64,000 nt of DNA from Vibrio coralliirubri (GTDB taxonomy: Bacteria > Pseudomonadota > Gammaproteobacteria > Enterobacterales > Vibrionaceae): assembly GCF_024347375.1 (NCBI RefSeq), contig NZ_AP025470.1, positions 930,001 to 994,000 on the forward strand, in the 5' to 3' direction. Under the pieces are notes generated by a model that was given only the letters and a program-made list of their open reading frames with translations, was not told the origin of the DNA and made no database searches. Position numbers and translations under genes: made by a program. Below are positions 36,977 to 45,841 of the stretch, in pieces (positions within the stretch are counted from its first letter, which is position 1; the number at the start of each line of letters is the position of its first letter).

Positions 36977-37789
36977 TTAGCCCCCGAACAGTCGTTTGAA
37001 GATGCCTTTCTTCTGTTCCGTTAAGAAGCGGAAGTCAACTTGGCTACCCAGTAGTCGCTCTACAGTATCATTGTAAGCCATACCTGCGTCGGTTGCTTCG
37101 TCAAAGATAACGGGAACACCCTTGTTCGATGCATTGAGTACTGCTTGGCTTTCTGGAATTACACCCAGTAGAGAGATGTGCAGGATTTCTTCAACGTCTT
37201 CCACACTGAGCATCTCACCTTGAGTTACACGTGCCGGATTGTAGCGAGTCAGTAGAAGGTGTGTTTTCACTGGCTCTAAGCCGTCTTCTGAACGACGAGA
37301 TTTAGAGTCAAGAATACCTAGAATACGGTCAGAATCGCGTACTGAAGAGACTTCTGGGTTCGTGGTTACAATCGCTTCATCAGCGAAGTACAACGCCATC
37401 AGAGCGCCTTGTTCGATACCCGCAGGAGAATCACAGATGATGAAATCAAAGCCCATTTCATCCAGTTCATCAAATACACGACGAACACCATCTTTTGTTA
37501 GTGCGTCTTTATCACGAGTTTGAGAAGCAGGAAGAATGAACAGGTTCTCTGTTCGCTTGTCTTTGATCATCGCTTGGTTCAGCGTCGCTTCACCATTGAT
37601 AACGTTAACGAAGTCGTACACAACACGACGCTCACAACCCATGATTAAATCTAGGTTACGCAGACCGATATCAAAGTCGATAACTGCGGTTTTCTTTCCT
37701 TTTAAAGCCAGACCCGAGGCAATAGCTGCACTGGAGGTCGTTTTGCCTACCCCGCCTTTACCTGACGTTACAACGATAATGCGTGCCAT
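36977..37789 (-). CDS. minD: Septum site-determining ATPase MinD
   Basis: This is a 270-residue ParA-like ATPase with the deviant Walker A GKGGVGKTTSS near the N-terminus, IDFDIGLRNLD and ICDSPAGIEQGA. The C-terminal amphipathic membrane-targeting helix is KGIFKRLFGG. It recruits MinC to the membrane and oscillates with MinE. It is the middle gene of minCDE. Confidence 0.97.
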   Translation of the reverse strand: MARIIVVTSGKGGVGKTTSSAAIASGLALKGKKTAVIDFDIGLRNLDLIMGCERRVVYDFVNVINGEATLNQAMIKDKRTENLFILPASQTRDKDALTKDGVRRVFDELDEMGFDFIICDSPAGIEQGALMALYFADEAIVTTNPEVSSVRDSDRILGILDSKSRRSEDGLEPVKTHLLLTRYNPARVTQGEMLSVEDVEEILHISLLGVIPESQAVLNASNKGVPVIFDEATDAGMAYNDTVERLLGSQVDFRFLTEQKKGIFKRLFGG

Positions 37790-37810
37790 TCTGTTTTCCT
37801 TTTATTTCTC

Positions 37811-38473
37811 TTATATTGCGAGGACATCAACGTGTAATACATCGTTTGCCATACTGAACATGGTTTTCTTCTGCCAGTACTCGCTTTCAATTTGATCGCT
37901 GAGCCAGTAATTTCCAGCAATGGAAACCAGCTCGGCTTGTAAGTCATTACAAATTATTTTTGCTTCAGTTTGACCACTTGCACCCGCAATCGCACGGCCG
38001 CGTAAAGTGCCATGAATATGGATACTGCCATCGGCAATCACTTCCGCGCCTGCACTCACATGGCTGAGAATCAATAGATCGCCATCTTTCGCATAAACCT
38101 GCTGACCAGAACGAATAGGGGTTCTAATCACCTTGATTGGTGCCATCTTCGCTGGAGCTTGTGATGGCGACTTGCTTGCCGTCATCACTGCAAAACCGGC
38201 TTCTTTAGCGAGGTTTTGCATTCGCTTATCAGAACAGCCTGCCACACCAACCGGGATCATGCCCGCTTGAGATATACCATTTTTAAGTTGCACAAAATCG
38301 ATATCGCCCGCGACTTTACTGATGTTGATAACAACAGGTGCGGCAGCGAAAAACGTAGGTGCTTGGTCTACTTTCTCTTGAAGAAAAGAGACTGCATTTT
38401 CGACTTGATCATCGGATAAGTGCAAAACAGATAGCGTAAAGCTGCTACCTTTTAGATCTGGGTTACTAGACAT
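37811..38473 (-). CDS. minC: Septum inhibitor MinC
   Basis: MinC blocks FtsZ assembly away from midcell. The 220-residue protein is read from ATG 38473 ([15 protein letters not shown]); an in-frame TTG seven codons upstream has no ribosome site. The N-terminal FtsZ-binding domain occupies about 5-100. An Ala/Pro/Ser-rich linker ([11 protein letters not shown]) follows, then the right-handed beta-helix domain with [20 protein letters not shown] and [18 protein letters not shown], which binds MinD. Confidence 0.95.
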   Translation of the reverse strand: MSSNPDLKGSSFTLSVLHLSDDQVENAVSFLQEKVDQAPTFFAAAPVVINISKVAGDIDFVQLKNGISQAGMIPVGVAGCSDKRMQNLAKEAGFAVMTASKSPSQAPAKMAPIKVIRTPIRSGQQVYAKDGDLLILSHVSAGAEVIADGSIHIHGTLRGRAIAGASGQTEAKIICNDLQAELVSIAGNYWLSDQIESEYWQKKTMFSMANDVLHVDVLAI

Positions 38474-38692
38474 CGAAAAACTACAGGACCTCAATAGCGG
38501 ATTGGTACAATTTCTTTATCAATAAAATAAAGGGCATTGCCTGAAACTAGGTTTATCATGTTATATTCCCAAACCAAGCACAGCAAGTAATCTTGTTGTC
38601 AAATGGACGTTTTGTTCCCAATATTTCCCTAACATAAACTATTGATCTCGCAAGTGAGAGTTTTGTAGTCATAATCAATTAAAAGGTTTGTC

Positions 38693-38983
38693 ATGCTGTG
38701 TTCTATATATAAAAGCTCAAAGAAAGAAGGAACATACCTTTATATCCCTAAGAAGGATGATTTTTCACAAGTTCCTGACGCATTGATGCAAATGTTTGGT
38801 AAACCTAGTTTTGTAATGGTAATTAAAATGGATGGCCGTAAACTGGCTCAAGTAAACATCGAAAAAGTGAAAGAATCACTGAATACCGATGGTTTCTTTT
38901 TGCAGGTTCCACCACCACCAGTTAACGAACTTGAGCTTCATAAAGAGCGTAAAGCCCAACAGAAATCTCAAGACGAAGAGTGA
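38693..38983 (+). CDS. ycgL: YcgL-domain protein
   Basis: This is a 96-residue protein of the YcgL family ([20 protein letters not shown]...[15 protein letters not shown]...). The function is unknown. In E. coli ycgL is also divergent from minC, which supports the assignment. It is followed by a transglycosylase gene 30 bases later on the same strand, so the two probably share a transcript. Confidence 0.92.
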   Translation: MLCSIYKSSKKEGTYLYIPKKDDFSQVPDALMQMFGKPSFVMVIKMDGRKLAQVNIEKVKESLNTDGFFLQVPPPPVNELELHKERKAQQKSQDEE

Positions 38984-39013
38984 TAGCCACCTCAATTCAA
39001 GGAGGAGTGATCG

Positions 39014-40012
39014 TTGAGTAAATTTTCGAAAACCATATTGGCTGTGTCGGCATTACTATTGGGTAATAGCCTGACCATAAGTTCAGTACAAGCTGAAGAA
39101 CTGAGCTTCGAGCAATATGTAGAAAAACTAAAGCAACAAGGCCGTGAAGAAGGCATCTCTGAAGCGATCATTGATGAAGCCTTTGATGGTGTAACGTTTA
39201 AGCCACGTGCGGTGAAAGCCGACAAAAACCAACCTGAGAAAAAACTGACTCTGGATGAATACATTCCACGAGCGGTTCCAGATTGGAAAGTGAAGCAAGC
39301 AAGGTCACTTTATAAGGAACACTACACCGCGTTAAAGCGTATTGGTGATGAATATGGTGTTCAACCAAGATTCATTGTCGCGCTATGGGGTGTTGAGAGT
39401 AATTTTGGTAAGTTCACGGGCAATTACAGCGTTATCGACGCCCTAACGACCATGGCTTATGAAGGACGCCGAGAAGCTTTCTTCCGCAGCGAAGCGATGG
39501 CGGCATTGAAGATTCTTGATCAAGGCCATATTGCTCCAAAAGAGATGAAAGGCTCTTGGGCTGGTGCGATGGGTCAGCCTCAGTTTATGCCGAGCTCATT
39601 CTTAGCGTATGCCGCTGATGGCAGTGGCGACGGTAAGAAAGACATTTGGGGCACTGAAGAAGACGTATTTGCTTCAGCGGCCAATTATCTCAGCCAATCA
39701 GGATGGGATGACAAATATACTTGGGGTCGTCAGGTTCATGTTCCGTCAACTGTGTCTATTGACTTACAAGGTCGAGACGAAGACAAAGCGAAATACTTAA
39801 AAGAGTGGTCTGAACTCGGCATTAAACGCTATGACGATCGCCCACTGCCAACGCTTGATGAAGACATTAAAGCTTGGTTGATAATGCCGGATGACGAAGC
39901 GGGTCGTTCGTACCTCATTTACAACAACTACAATGTGTTAATGAAGTGGAACCGTTCTTACTACTTTGCTTTGGCAGTAAGCCATCTAGCTGACAGAATT
40001 AAGTTTGATTAA
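39014..40012 (+). CDS. Lytic murein transglycosylase, MltB-like
   Basis: This is a 332-residue periplasmic enzyme with a signal peptide (to about residue 27, SSVQA-EE) and no lipobox, so it is soluble. The SLT_2 catalytic domain has the family glutamate in ALWGVESNFGKF, and GAMGQPQFMPSSFLAYA and DIWGTEEDVFASAANYL are typical. It cleaves peptidoglycan glycan strands to anhydromuropeptides. The start is TTG, fixed by GGAGGAG at 39001-39007. The exact Mlt subfamily is not decided. Confidence 0.92.
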   Translation: MSKFSKTILAVSALLLGNSLTISSVQAEELSFEQYVEKLKQQGREEGISEAIIDEAFDGVTFKPRAVKADKNQPEKKLTLDEYIPRAVPDWKVKQARSLYKEHYTALKRIGDEYGVQPRFIVALWGVESNFGKFTGNYSVIDALTTMAYEGRREAFFRSEAMAALKILDQGHIAPKEMKGSWAGAMGQPQFMPSSFLAYAADGSGDGKKDIWGTEEDVFASAANYLSQSGWDDKYTWGRQVHVPSTVSIDLQGRDEDKAKYLKEWSELGIKRYDDRPLPTLDEDIKAWLIMPDDEAGRSYLIYNNYNVLMKWNRSYYFALAVSHLADRIKFD

Positions 40013-40099
40013 TCGACCCATTTGATTAATAGACTGAATTTGGTTAATAGCCTTAGGCCGCTTTGAATAGCATTTGGCCTACCATAGGCAGAACGAACT

Positions 40100-40123
40100 A
40101 AAGGACTCTTCGGAGTCCTTTTT
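40100..40123 (+). terminator. Terminator of the transglycosylase gene
   Basis: AAAGGACTC and GAGTCCTTT close a TTCG tetraloop, followed by T-rich sequence. Confidence 0.9.
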
Positions 40124-40158
40124 GATTTTATATTTCAGAGATTTAATAAGGTGATCTT

Positions 40159-41103
40159 GTGCTAACAGATAGAGCTGCACAGATGGTGATATTTCATGCG
40201 CTGATCAAGCACGAAGGCTTTACCAGTGCTGCAAAAAGCTTAAATGTTTCGGTGTCTCATATCAGTAAGCAAGTCGCTTTGCTTGAAGACTCGATAGGCA
40301 TCAAGCTGGTGCAACGAACCACACGAAGCCTCACGCTGACTGAAGCGGGAGACGTGTTCTATCAACATTGTGAGCAGTTGTTTAACACGGTAAAAGCGGC
40401 TCAGATGGATATGGACAGCCAGCGCGATGATATCTCTGGAATCTTGCGCGTCGGGTTGTCGCAGTCATTTGGCACACTGCATATCATTCCGGCGATTGAT
40501 CAACTCAGACAGCTTTATCCTCAGTTGAGAATCGAGGTCCACTTGTTCGACTATAAGGTGGACATGATTGAAGAGCGCTTGGATCTCTGGATCACCAACA
40601 ATGAAGACTTGCCTGAAGGTTACATTGCGCAGCGTTTAGCCGATAGCCAGTTTGTGGTGGCTGCGTCACCGGATTATCTGATTAAGGCTGGGACGCCACA
40701 TGTACCTTCCGATTTGATTGACCATAACTGTCTTATTTATCGTAGCCGTGAACGAGATTACACATCGTGGGCGTTTGATAACGGGCAAGAAAACCTCAGC
40801 GTCAAAGTCGCGGGCGATTACTCAGTCGATTTGGCTGAGGCAGTACGAGACGCGGCAGTATCAGGGTGGGGCGTTGCTTATTTGGCGACTTACTTAGTGA
40901 AAGAAGAGTTTAGAACGGGCAAGTTGATTCAAGTCTTGCCAGAGTGGAGAGCCAGTCAGTTGATGCCATTCTATGCTGTTTACCCAAGCCGAAAGAACAT
41001 GCCGAAGAAGCTTTCAGCGGTGATTGAGTTCATTAAAGATCATATCGGGTCGCCGACGTATTGGGACAAAAACCTCAAAACGTGCGTTGAACTGCATCGC
41101 TAA
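40159..41103 (+). CDS. LysR-family transcriptional regulator
   Basis: This 314-residue protein has an N-terminal winged HTH (AQMVIFHALIKHEGFTSAAK then SLNVSVSHISKQVALLEDSI) and a C-terminal effector-binding domain (about 90-300). GTG is the start, with AAGGTG upstream. Its target is not evident, since LysR proteins often regulate a divergent neighbour but here the upstream gene is a same-strand transglycosylase. Confidence 0.93.
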   Translation: MLTDRAAQMVIFHALIKHEGFTSAAKSLNVSVSHISKQVALLEDSIGIKLVQRTTRSLTLTEAGDVFYQHCEQLFNTVKAAQMDMDSQRDDISGILRVGLSQSFGTLHIIPAIDQLRQLYPQLRIEVHLFDYKVDMIEERLDLWITNNEDLPEGYIAQRLADSQFVVAASPDYLIKAGTPHVPSDLIDHNCLIYRSRERDYTSWAFDNGQENLSVKVAGDYSVDLAEAVRDAAVSGWGVAYLATYLVKEEFRTGKLIQVLPEWRASQLMPFYAVYPSRKNMPKKLSAVIEFIKDHIGSPTYWDKNLKTCVELHR

Positions 41104-41244
41104 CTGTTTCCTAATCTATAAATATAATTTCCATATGGAAAAAGTACGCTTTTTAATCAAAGTTAATTATTAAAATTCAATAACTTAATTCTACTCATAG
41201 TTAAATCGTGATTACCCCAACATCACGTTAACAACCTCAGCTTG

Positions 41245-41260
41245 CCGCAAACGATTTCCT
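41245..41260 (+). promoter_or_regulatory. PurR-like operator upstream of the nucleoside transporter
   Basis: CCGCAAACGATTTCCT fits the PurR consensus ANGCAANCGNTTNCNT at all fixed positions but the first. It overlaps a likely promoter, TTGCCG at 41243 and TATAGA or TAGAAT around 41262-41269, 40-64 bp before the start codon. Confidence 0.68.
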
Positions 41261-41308
41261 CTATAGAATGCGTCGCCTTTCCTATCTACAACTTTTAGGT
41301 TGACGCAC

Positions 41309-42508
41309 ATGGCTTCCCTACTTGGAATTATCACTATTTTAGTTGCCGCTTGGTTACTATCTACGGACAGAAAAAATATTCCACTAAGAACAGTCTCTTT
41401 GGCTTTCTTATTACAAATCTCATTCGCGCTATTGGTTCTGTATGTACCAATGGGTAAAGAAGCGTTGAATGCAGCCACGGGTGCGGTATCTAGCTTGATC
41501 AACTACGGTCAAGAGGGGATTAACTTCCTATTTGGTGGCCTAACGAATAACGGTTTCGTTTTCGCGATTAATGTTCTGGGCATCATTATCTTTTTCTCTG
41601 CGCTTATCTCTGGTTTGTACCACATCGGCTTTATGCCAAAAGTGATCAACCTTATCGGTGGTGCACTGCAGAAGTTCTTGGGCACAGGTCGTGCGGAATC
41701 ACTGTCTGCGACTGCCAACATCTTTGTCGGCATGATTGAAGCGCCATTGGTGGTTAAACCTTACTTAAAGCACATGACGGATTCACAACTGTTTGCTGTG
41801 ATGGTGTGTGGTTTAGCTTCTGTCGCTGGTGGTACGCTAGTGGGTTATGCATCGCTTGGCGTTGACCTAAACTTCCTGATCGCTGCGGCATTCATGTCTG
41901 CACCAGCCGGTCTATTGATGGCTAAAATCTTAGTACCTGGCAGCCCAGATGACGCTCAAGAAAATATTGAGTCTGATGTAGAAATTCCACGAGCAACAAA
42001 CGTAGTTGAGGCAATGGCAGATGGGGCTATGTCTGGACTTCGTATTGCCGTTGCGGTGGGTGCAACACTTCTTGCCTTTATCAGTGTGATTGCAATGCTG
42101 AATGGCTTGCTAGGTATCGTTGGCGGCTGGTTTGGCGTAAACCTAAGCTTCGAACTTATCCTAGGTTATGTGTTTGCACCCGTTGCATGGCTGATCGGTG
42201 TACCGTGGTCTGAGGCTGTGGTTGCGGGCTCATTGATCGGTAACAAGATTGTCGTGAACGAGTTCGTGGCTTTCATCCAACTAATGGATGCTAAAGAGGC
42301 GCTAAGTGAGCACTCACAAGCGATCGTGACTTTTGCTCTATGTGGCTTTGCTAACATATCTACCATGGCGATTCTTATCGGTGGTTTGGGCAGCTTAGTT
42401 CCAGAGCGTCGCTCTTTCATCTCACAATATGGCTTCAAAGCGATTTGTGCAGGTGTGTTTGCTAACCTAATGAGTGCCGCTATTGCTGGTGTTGTACTTT
42501 CCCTATAG
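41309..42508 (+). CDS. Concentrative nucleoside transporter (CNT/NupC family)
   Basis: This is a sodium- or proton-coupled nucleoside importer of about 399 residues with eight or more TM segments. GLYHIGFMPKVINLIGGALQ, ATANIFVGMIEAPLVVKPYL and GNKIVVNEFVAF are the family core motifs, including the substrate- and ion-binding Glu in MIEAPL. ATG 41309, behind AGGTT, is preferred over an in-frame TTG three codons earlier. A PurR-like box lies in the promoter, consistent with purine-repressed uptake. Confidence 0.93.
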   Translation: MASLLGIITILVAAWLLSTDRKNIPLRTVSLAFLLQISFALLVLYVPMGKEALNAATGAVSSLINYGQEGINFLFGGLTNNGFVFAINVLGIIIFFSALISGLYHIGFMPKVINLIGGALQKFLGTGRAESLSATANIFVGMIEAPLVVKPYLKHMTDSQLFAVMVCGLASVAGGTLVGYASLGVDLNFLIAAAFMSAPAGLLMAKILVPGSPDDAQENIESDVEIPRATNVVEAMADGAMSGLRIAVAVGATLLAFISVIAMLNGLLGIVGGWFGVNLSFELILGYVFAPVAWLIGVPWSEAVVAGSLIGNKIVVNEFVAFIQLMDAKEALSEHSQAIVTFALCGFANISTMAILIGGLGSLVPERRSFISQYGFKAICAGVFANLMSAAIAGVVLSL

Positions 42509-42584
42509 CTAACTGATCATGACTTTACTCCCCCTATAGTAAAGTGACTGATTAATCACAATAATATTCGGTTAGCGTGAAAAA

Positions 42585-42615
42585 GAGAGCCTATAGTGTA
42601 AGAACGTAGGCTTTC
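42585..42615 (+). terminator. Terminator of the nucleoside transporter gene
   Basis: GAGAGCCTA (42585-42593) and TAGGCTTTC (42607-42615) pair, with A-rich and T-rich flanks. Confidence 0.7.
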
Positions 42616-42630
42616 TTATTTCATTGAATA

Positions 42631-42657
42631 GTTTGTACCACAGGGTGTGGTGCAAAC
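42631..42657 (+). promoter_or_regulatory. 12-bp leader hairpin before the CPA1 antiporter, followed by CTTTT
   Basis: GTTTGTACCACA (42631-42642) pairs with TGTGGTGCAAAC (42646-42657) across GGG with one G-T pair. CTTTT and the ribosome site AGGGG follow at once, and the ATG is 16 bases away. The shape is that of an attenuator or an access-controlling hairpin. Confidence 0.6.
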
Positions 42658-42672
42658 CTTTTAGGGGCACAA

Positions 42673-44487
42673 ATGGATTTGTCGATTACTTCTTCTTTGG
42701 CGTTAATTGGACTCTTGTCTTTAGCTTGTCAGCTACTCGGTTGGCGTTTACGTCTTCCCGCTATTCTTCCTCTCCTTATCGTTGGCCTGTTGTTAGGTCC
42801 CGGCCTGAATATCCTAAATCCCGATGCCATTTTCGGTGATGTGCTGTTTCCTATGATTTCATTAGGGGTTGCCATCATCCTGTTTGAAGGGGCATTAACC
42901 CTAAATTTCAAAGAAATCAGAGGCCATGGTCGGATGGTGACTCATCTCGTGAGTTTCGGCATGTTGATTACATGGGCGTGTATCGTGGTGGGTGCTTATT
43001 ACTTTGTGGACTTCAGTTGGCCGTTAGCCGCACTGTTTGGTGCATTAGTTGTGGTAACTGGCCCTACGGTAATCGTGCCCATGCTTCGCAGTATTCAGCC
43101 TAAATCTTCGTTAGGCAGTATCTTGCGATGGGAAGGGATAGTGATTGATCCGATTGGCGCTCTGTTTGCGGTTCTCGTTTACGAGTACATTGTTTCTTCT
43201 GCCGATCCTACTGGACACGTTCTGTCAGCACTGGGCCTGACGCTAGTAATAGGTTTAGGCTTAGGGATCATCGGTGGCCATTTGATTGCCAAGATGCTGC
43301 AAGGGCATTGGGTACCGCACTATTTGCGTAATGTGGCTGTGTTGACGTTAATGCTCGCCGCGTTCTCGTTTTCTAATGATTTGAGTGAAGAATCGGGTTT
43401 ATTAACCGTGACCATCATGGGGATCTGGCTTGCCAACGTGAAAGGCTTGGATATCGAAGACATCATCGAATTCAAAGAAACCCTAACCGTGTTGCTTATT
43501 TCTGCGTTGTTTATTCTGTTAGCGAGCAGGCTCGATTCCGGAACCTTCCTCTCGATAGGTTGGGGTGGGGTTGGTCTGTTAGCGGTAGTGATGCTGGTGG
43601 CGCGCCCTTTGAGTGTGTGGATCAGCGGGATCGGCACGGATCTTACCTCTGCGGATAAGTGGTTTTTGAGCTGGATGGCACCGCGCGGGATCGTTGCAGC
43701 CGCGGTTTCTTCTCTGTTTGCAATCAAGCTTCAAGAAAAACAATTAATTGAAGGCGCAGACCTTCTGGTGCCAATGGTGTTCTTGGTCATCATCGGTACG
43801 GTTGTGATTCAGAGCCTTACCGCGAGTTGGTGGGCGAGAAGGCTAGGTGTGACTCAAGAGAAGGCACAAGGCGTTATCTTCTTTGGTGCGACTCAGTTTT
43901 CACGCCAGTTTGCCAAAGTGCTGGCCACACACAACATCAACAGTGTGCTTGCTGATACCAACTGGGAGAGCATTCGTTTAGCGCGCATGGAAAACTTGAA
44001 TGTTTATTTTGGTAACCCGGCTTCGAGCCACGCTGAAAATAATCTGGAATTGGATGGAATAGGGCGTGCGATGATCGTGTCGCCTTATCGTCAAACCAAC
44101 CCGTTAGTTAGCATGCACTATCAAGACGAGTTTGGTGAGAATAAGGTGTTTGAGCTTGAGTCCTCAGAGAATAAACATGAAAGGCATCAAGTGAGTCGCG
44201 ATGGCAATAGAAGCTTGTTTTCGGAAGGGATTACCTATTCCAAGCTTAACTCACTGATGGCTCAGGGTAGCCAAATTAAAAGTACAGGTTTGACAGAGGC
44301 ATTTGATTTAAACGAGTTTAACGCGCTGTACCCTAAAGCTATCCCTCTTGGGGTGATTAATGGCGGTGATTTCCGTTTAATTACACAAGGATCTGAGTTG
44401 GAAAAACTCATATCAACGGAGTGTGAGCTTATTAGTTTATTACCGCCTTCTGAACAGACGGAAAAAGTTGATACTCCAGATAAGTAG
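42673..44487 (+). CDS. CPA1-family Na+(K+)/H+ antiporter with C-terminal nucleotide-binding-like domain
   Basis: This is a 604-residue membrane protein with about 12 TM segments in the first 400 residues. Family landmarks are PAILPLLIVGLLLGP, LFEGALTLNF, VVTGPTVIVPMLR and EGIVIDPIGALFAV, with the conserved Asp of the ion site. The MAPRGIVAAAVSSLFA loop is also typical. The remaining ~200 residues include a TrkA-N/RCK-like segment (GVIFFGATQFSRQFAKVLAT...VLADTNWESIRLARMENL). The GxGxxG is changed to GATQFS, so nucleotide binding is doubtful. Ion preference cannot be read from sequence. Confidence 0.92.
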   Translation: MDLSITSSLALIGLLSLACQLLGWRLRLPAILPLLIVGLLLGPGLNILNPDAIFGDVLFPMISLGVAIILFEGALTLNFKEIRGHGRMVTHLVSFGMLITWACIVVGAYYFVDFSWPLAALFGALVVVTGPTVIVPMLRSIQPKSSLGSILRWEGIVIDPIGALFAVLVYEYIVSSADPTGHVLSALGLTLVIGLGLGIIGGHLIAKMLQGHWVPHYLRNVAVLTLMLAAFSFSNDLSEESGLLTVTIMGIWLANVKGLDIEDIIEFKETLTVLLISALFILLASRLDSGTFLSIGWGGVGLLAVVMLVARPLSVWISGIGTDLTSADKWFLSWMAPRGIVAAAVSSLFAIKLQEKQLIEGADLLVPMVFLVIIGTVVIQSLTASWWARRLGVTQEKAQGVIFFGATQFSRQFAKVLATHNINSVLADTNWESIRLARMENLNVYFGNPASSHAENNLELDGIGRAMIVSPYRQTNPLVSMHYQDEFGENKVFELESSENKHERHQVSRDGNRSLFSEGITYSKLNSLMAQGSQIKSTGLTEAFDLNEFNALYPKAIPLGVINGGDFRLITQGSELEKLISTECELISLLPPSEQTEKVDTPDK

Positions 44488-44548
44488 CAACGAGCACTTC
44501 ATCAAAAGCGCGTCGCCTTGTTTCAAAAACGAATAGCTAAGTATCAAA

Positions 44549-44579
44549 AAAGCCGCAACGTTCATCACGTTGCGGCTTT
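44549..44579. terminator. Bidirectional terminator between the antiporter and folD
   Basis: AAAGCCGCAACG and CGTTGCGGCTTT pair around a TTCATCA loop, serving convergent genes. Confidence 0.92.
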
Positions 44580-44605
44580 CTAATTCTATTTATATACGCT
44601 GCGGA

Positions 44606-45463
44606 TTACTTCGAGTGAAATTGCTCACAAGCGATCATGGTGTTCTCGATTAGGCTCGCAACCGTCATTGGACCAACACCACCCGGTACAGGTGTGATGA
44701 AGCTTGCGCTTTCTTTCGCTACGTCGTATTCAACGTCGCCCACTAGTTTGCCAGACTCTAAGCGGTTGATACCAACATCGACCACAACAGCGCCTTTCTT
44801 AATCCAAGCGCCAGGAATGAAGTTAGGTTTACCAACGGCAACTACCACAACGTCTGCTTGACGTACGTGGCCTTCAAGGTCTTTGGTGAAGCGGTGACAT
44901 GTTGTTGTCGTACAACCTGCTAGAAGAAGCTCTAGCGTCATTGGGCGACCTACGATGTTTGATGCGCCAACCACAACCGCGTGCTTACCACGTAAATCGA
45001 TGTTGTAACGGTCAAGCAGCGTGATGATGCCTTTTGGCGTGCAAGAGCGAAGCTTAGGCATGCGCTGAGCCAAACGGCCAACATTGTATGGGTGGAAGCC
45101 GTCAACGTCTTTTTCTGGCGTGATACGCTCAAGAACGTGAGTGCTATCAATGCCTGCTGGTAGAGGCAGTTGAACAAGAATACCGTCGATCTCTGGATCG
45201 TCGTTCAGTTGGTCTACCAGTGTTAACAATTCGTCTTCTGTCGCAGTGGCTGGCAAGTCGTAAGATTTAGATACGAAGCCAACTTCTTCACACGCTTTAC
45301 GCTTACTTCCAACGTAAACCTGAGAAGCAGGGTCTTCACCCACTAAAACAACCGCTAGGCCCGGAGCGCGCAATCCAGCTTCAGTACGAGCTTTTACACG
45401 TGCAGCAACTTCGGAGCGAACCGTTTGAGAAATTAGCTTTCCATCAATATTTTGAGCAGTCAT
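44606..45463 (-). CDS. folD: Methylenetetrahydrofolate dehydrogenase/cyclohydrolase
   Basis: FolD is the bifunctional enzyme interconverting 5,10-methylene-, methenyl- and 10-formyl-THF with NADP. It has 285 residues. The catalytic lysine is in [33 protein letters not shown] and the NADP-binding [13 protein letters not shown] are intact, as is [15 protein letters not shown]. The ATG at 45463 is preceded by an AAGGAA ribosome site on the minus strand. Confidence 0.97.
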   Translation of the reverse strand: MTAQNIDGKLISQTVRSEVAARVKARTEAGLRAPGLAVVLVGEDPASQVYVGSKRKACEEVGFVSKSYDLPATATEDELLTLVDQLNDDPEIDGILVQLPLPAGIDSTHVLERITPEKDVDGFHPYNVGRLAQRMPKLRSCTPKGIITLLDRYNIDLRGKHAVVVGASNIVGRPMTLELLLAGCTTTTCHRFTKDLEGHVRQADVVVVAVGKPNFIPGAWIKKGAVVVDVGINRLESGKLVGDVEYDVAKESASFITPVPGGVGPMTVASLIENTMIACEQFHSK

Positions 45464-45633
45464 GAATTTCCTTAGTATTGATATTCAAGTTAGTGGCTGA
45501 TGTTTTTGGCGCATTATTCCAGAAAATCTTTTTGATTACCATCAAGCAAACGTTTGCTTTGGTCTATTTTCCAACACTTATATGTTTGTTGCCCTTTTTT
45601 TACCCACTTAGATCAGAATGTTACATAAAGCCG

Positions 45634-45661
45634 TTGCTTTACTGATTCGAATTCGTATAAT
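45634..45661 (+). promoter_or_regulatory. Promoter of tRNA-Arg
   Basis: TTGCTT (45634-45639), 16 bp, TATAAT (45656-45661), ending 13 bases before the tRNA. Confidence 0.8.
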
Positions 45662-45674
45662 TCGTTCCTGTAGC

Positions 45675-45751
45675 GCGCCCTTAGCTCAGCTGGATAGAGC
45701 ACCTCCCTTCTAAGGAGGTGGTCGAAGGTTCGAATCCTTCAGGGCGTGCCA
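45675..45751 (+). tRNA. tRNA-Arg (anticodon TCT)
   Basis: This is a 77-nt cloverleaf. The acceptor GCGCCCT pairs with AGGGCGT. The D arm is TAGCTCAGCTGGATAGAGC. The anticodon stem CCTCC/GGAGG has loop CTTCTAA, giving TCT. The T loop is GGTTCGAATCC, and the 3' CCA is encoded. It reads AGA and, by wobble, AGG codons. Confidence 0.96.
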
Positions 45752-45763
45752 TTATTTAAAGAA

Positions 45764-45795
45764 ACCCGATAACTCTCCGAGTTGTCGGGTTTTTT
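45764..45795 (+). terminator. Terminator of tRNA-Arg
   Basis: ACCCGATAACTC pairs with GAGTTGTCGGGT around TCC, followed by T6. Confidence 0.9.
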
Positions 45796-45841
45796 GCATT
45801 TCAGGGCAATCTAATCTTCTTTGTCTTTGTGGCTTCGCTTG

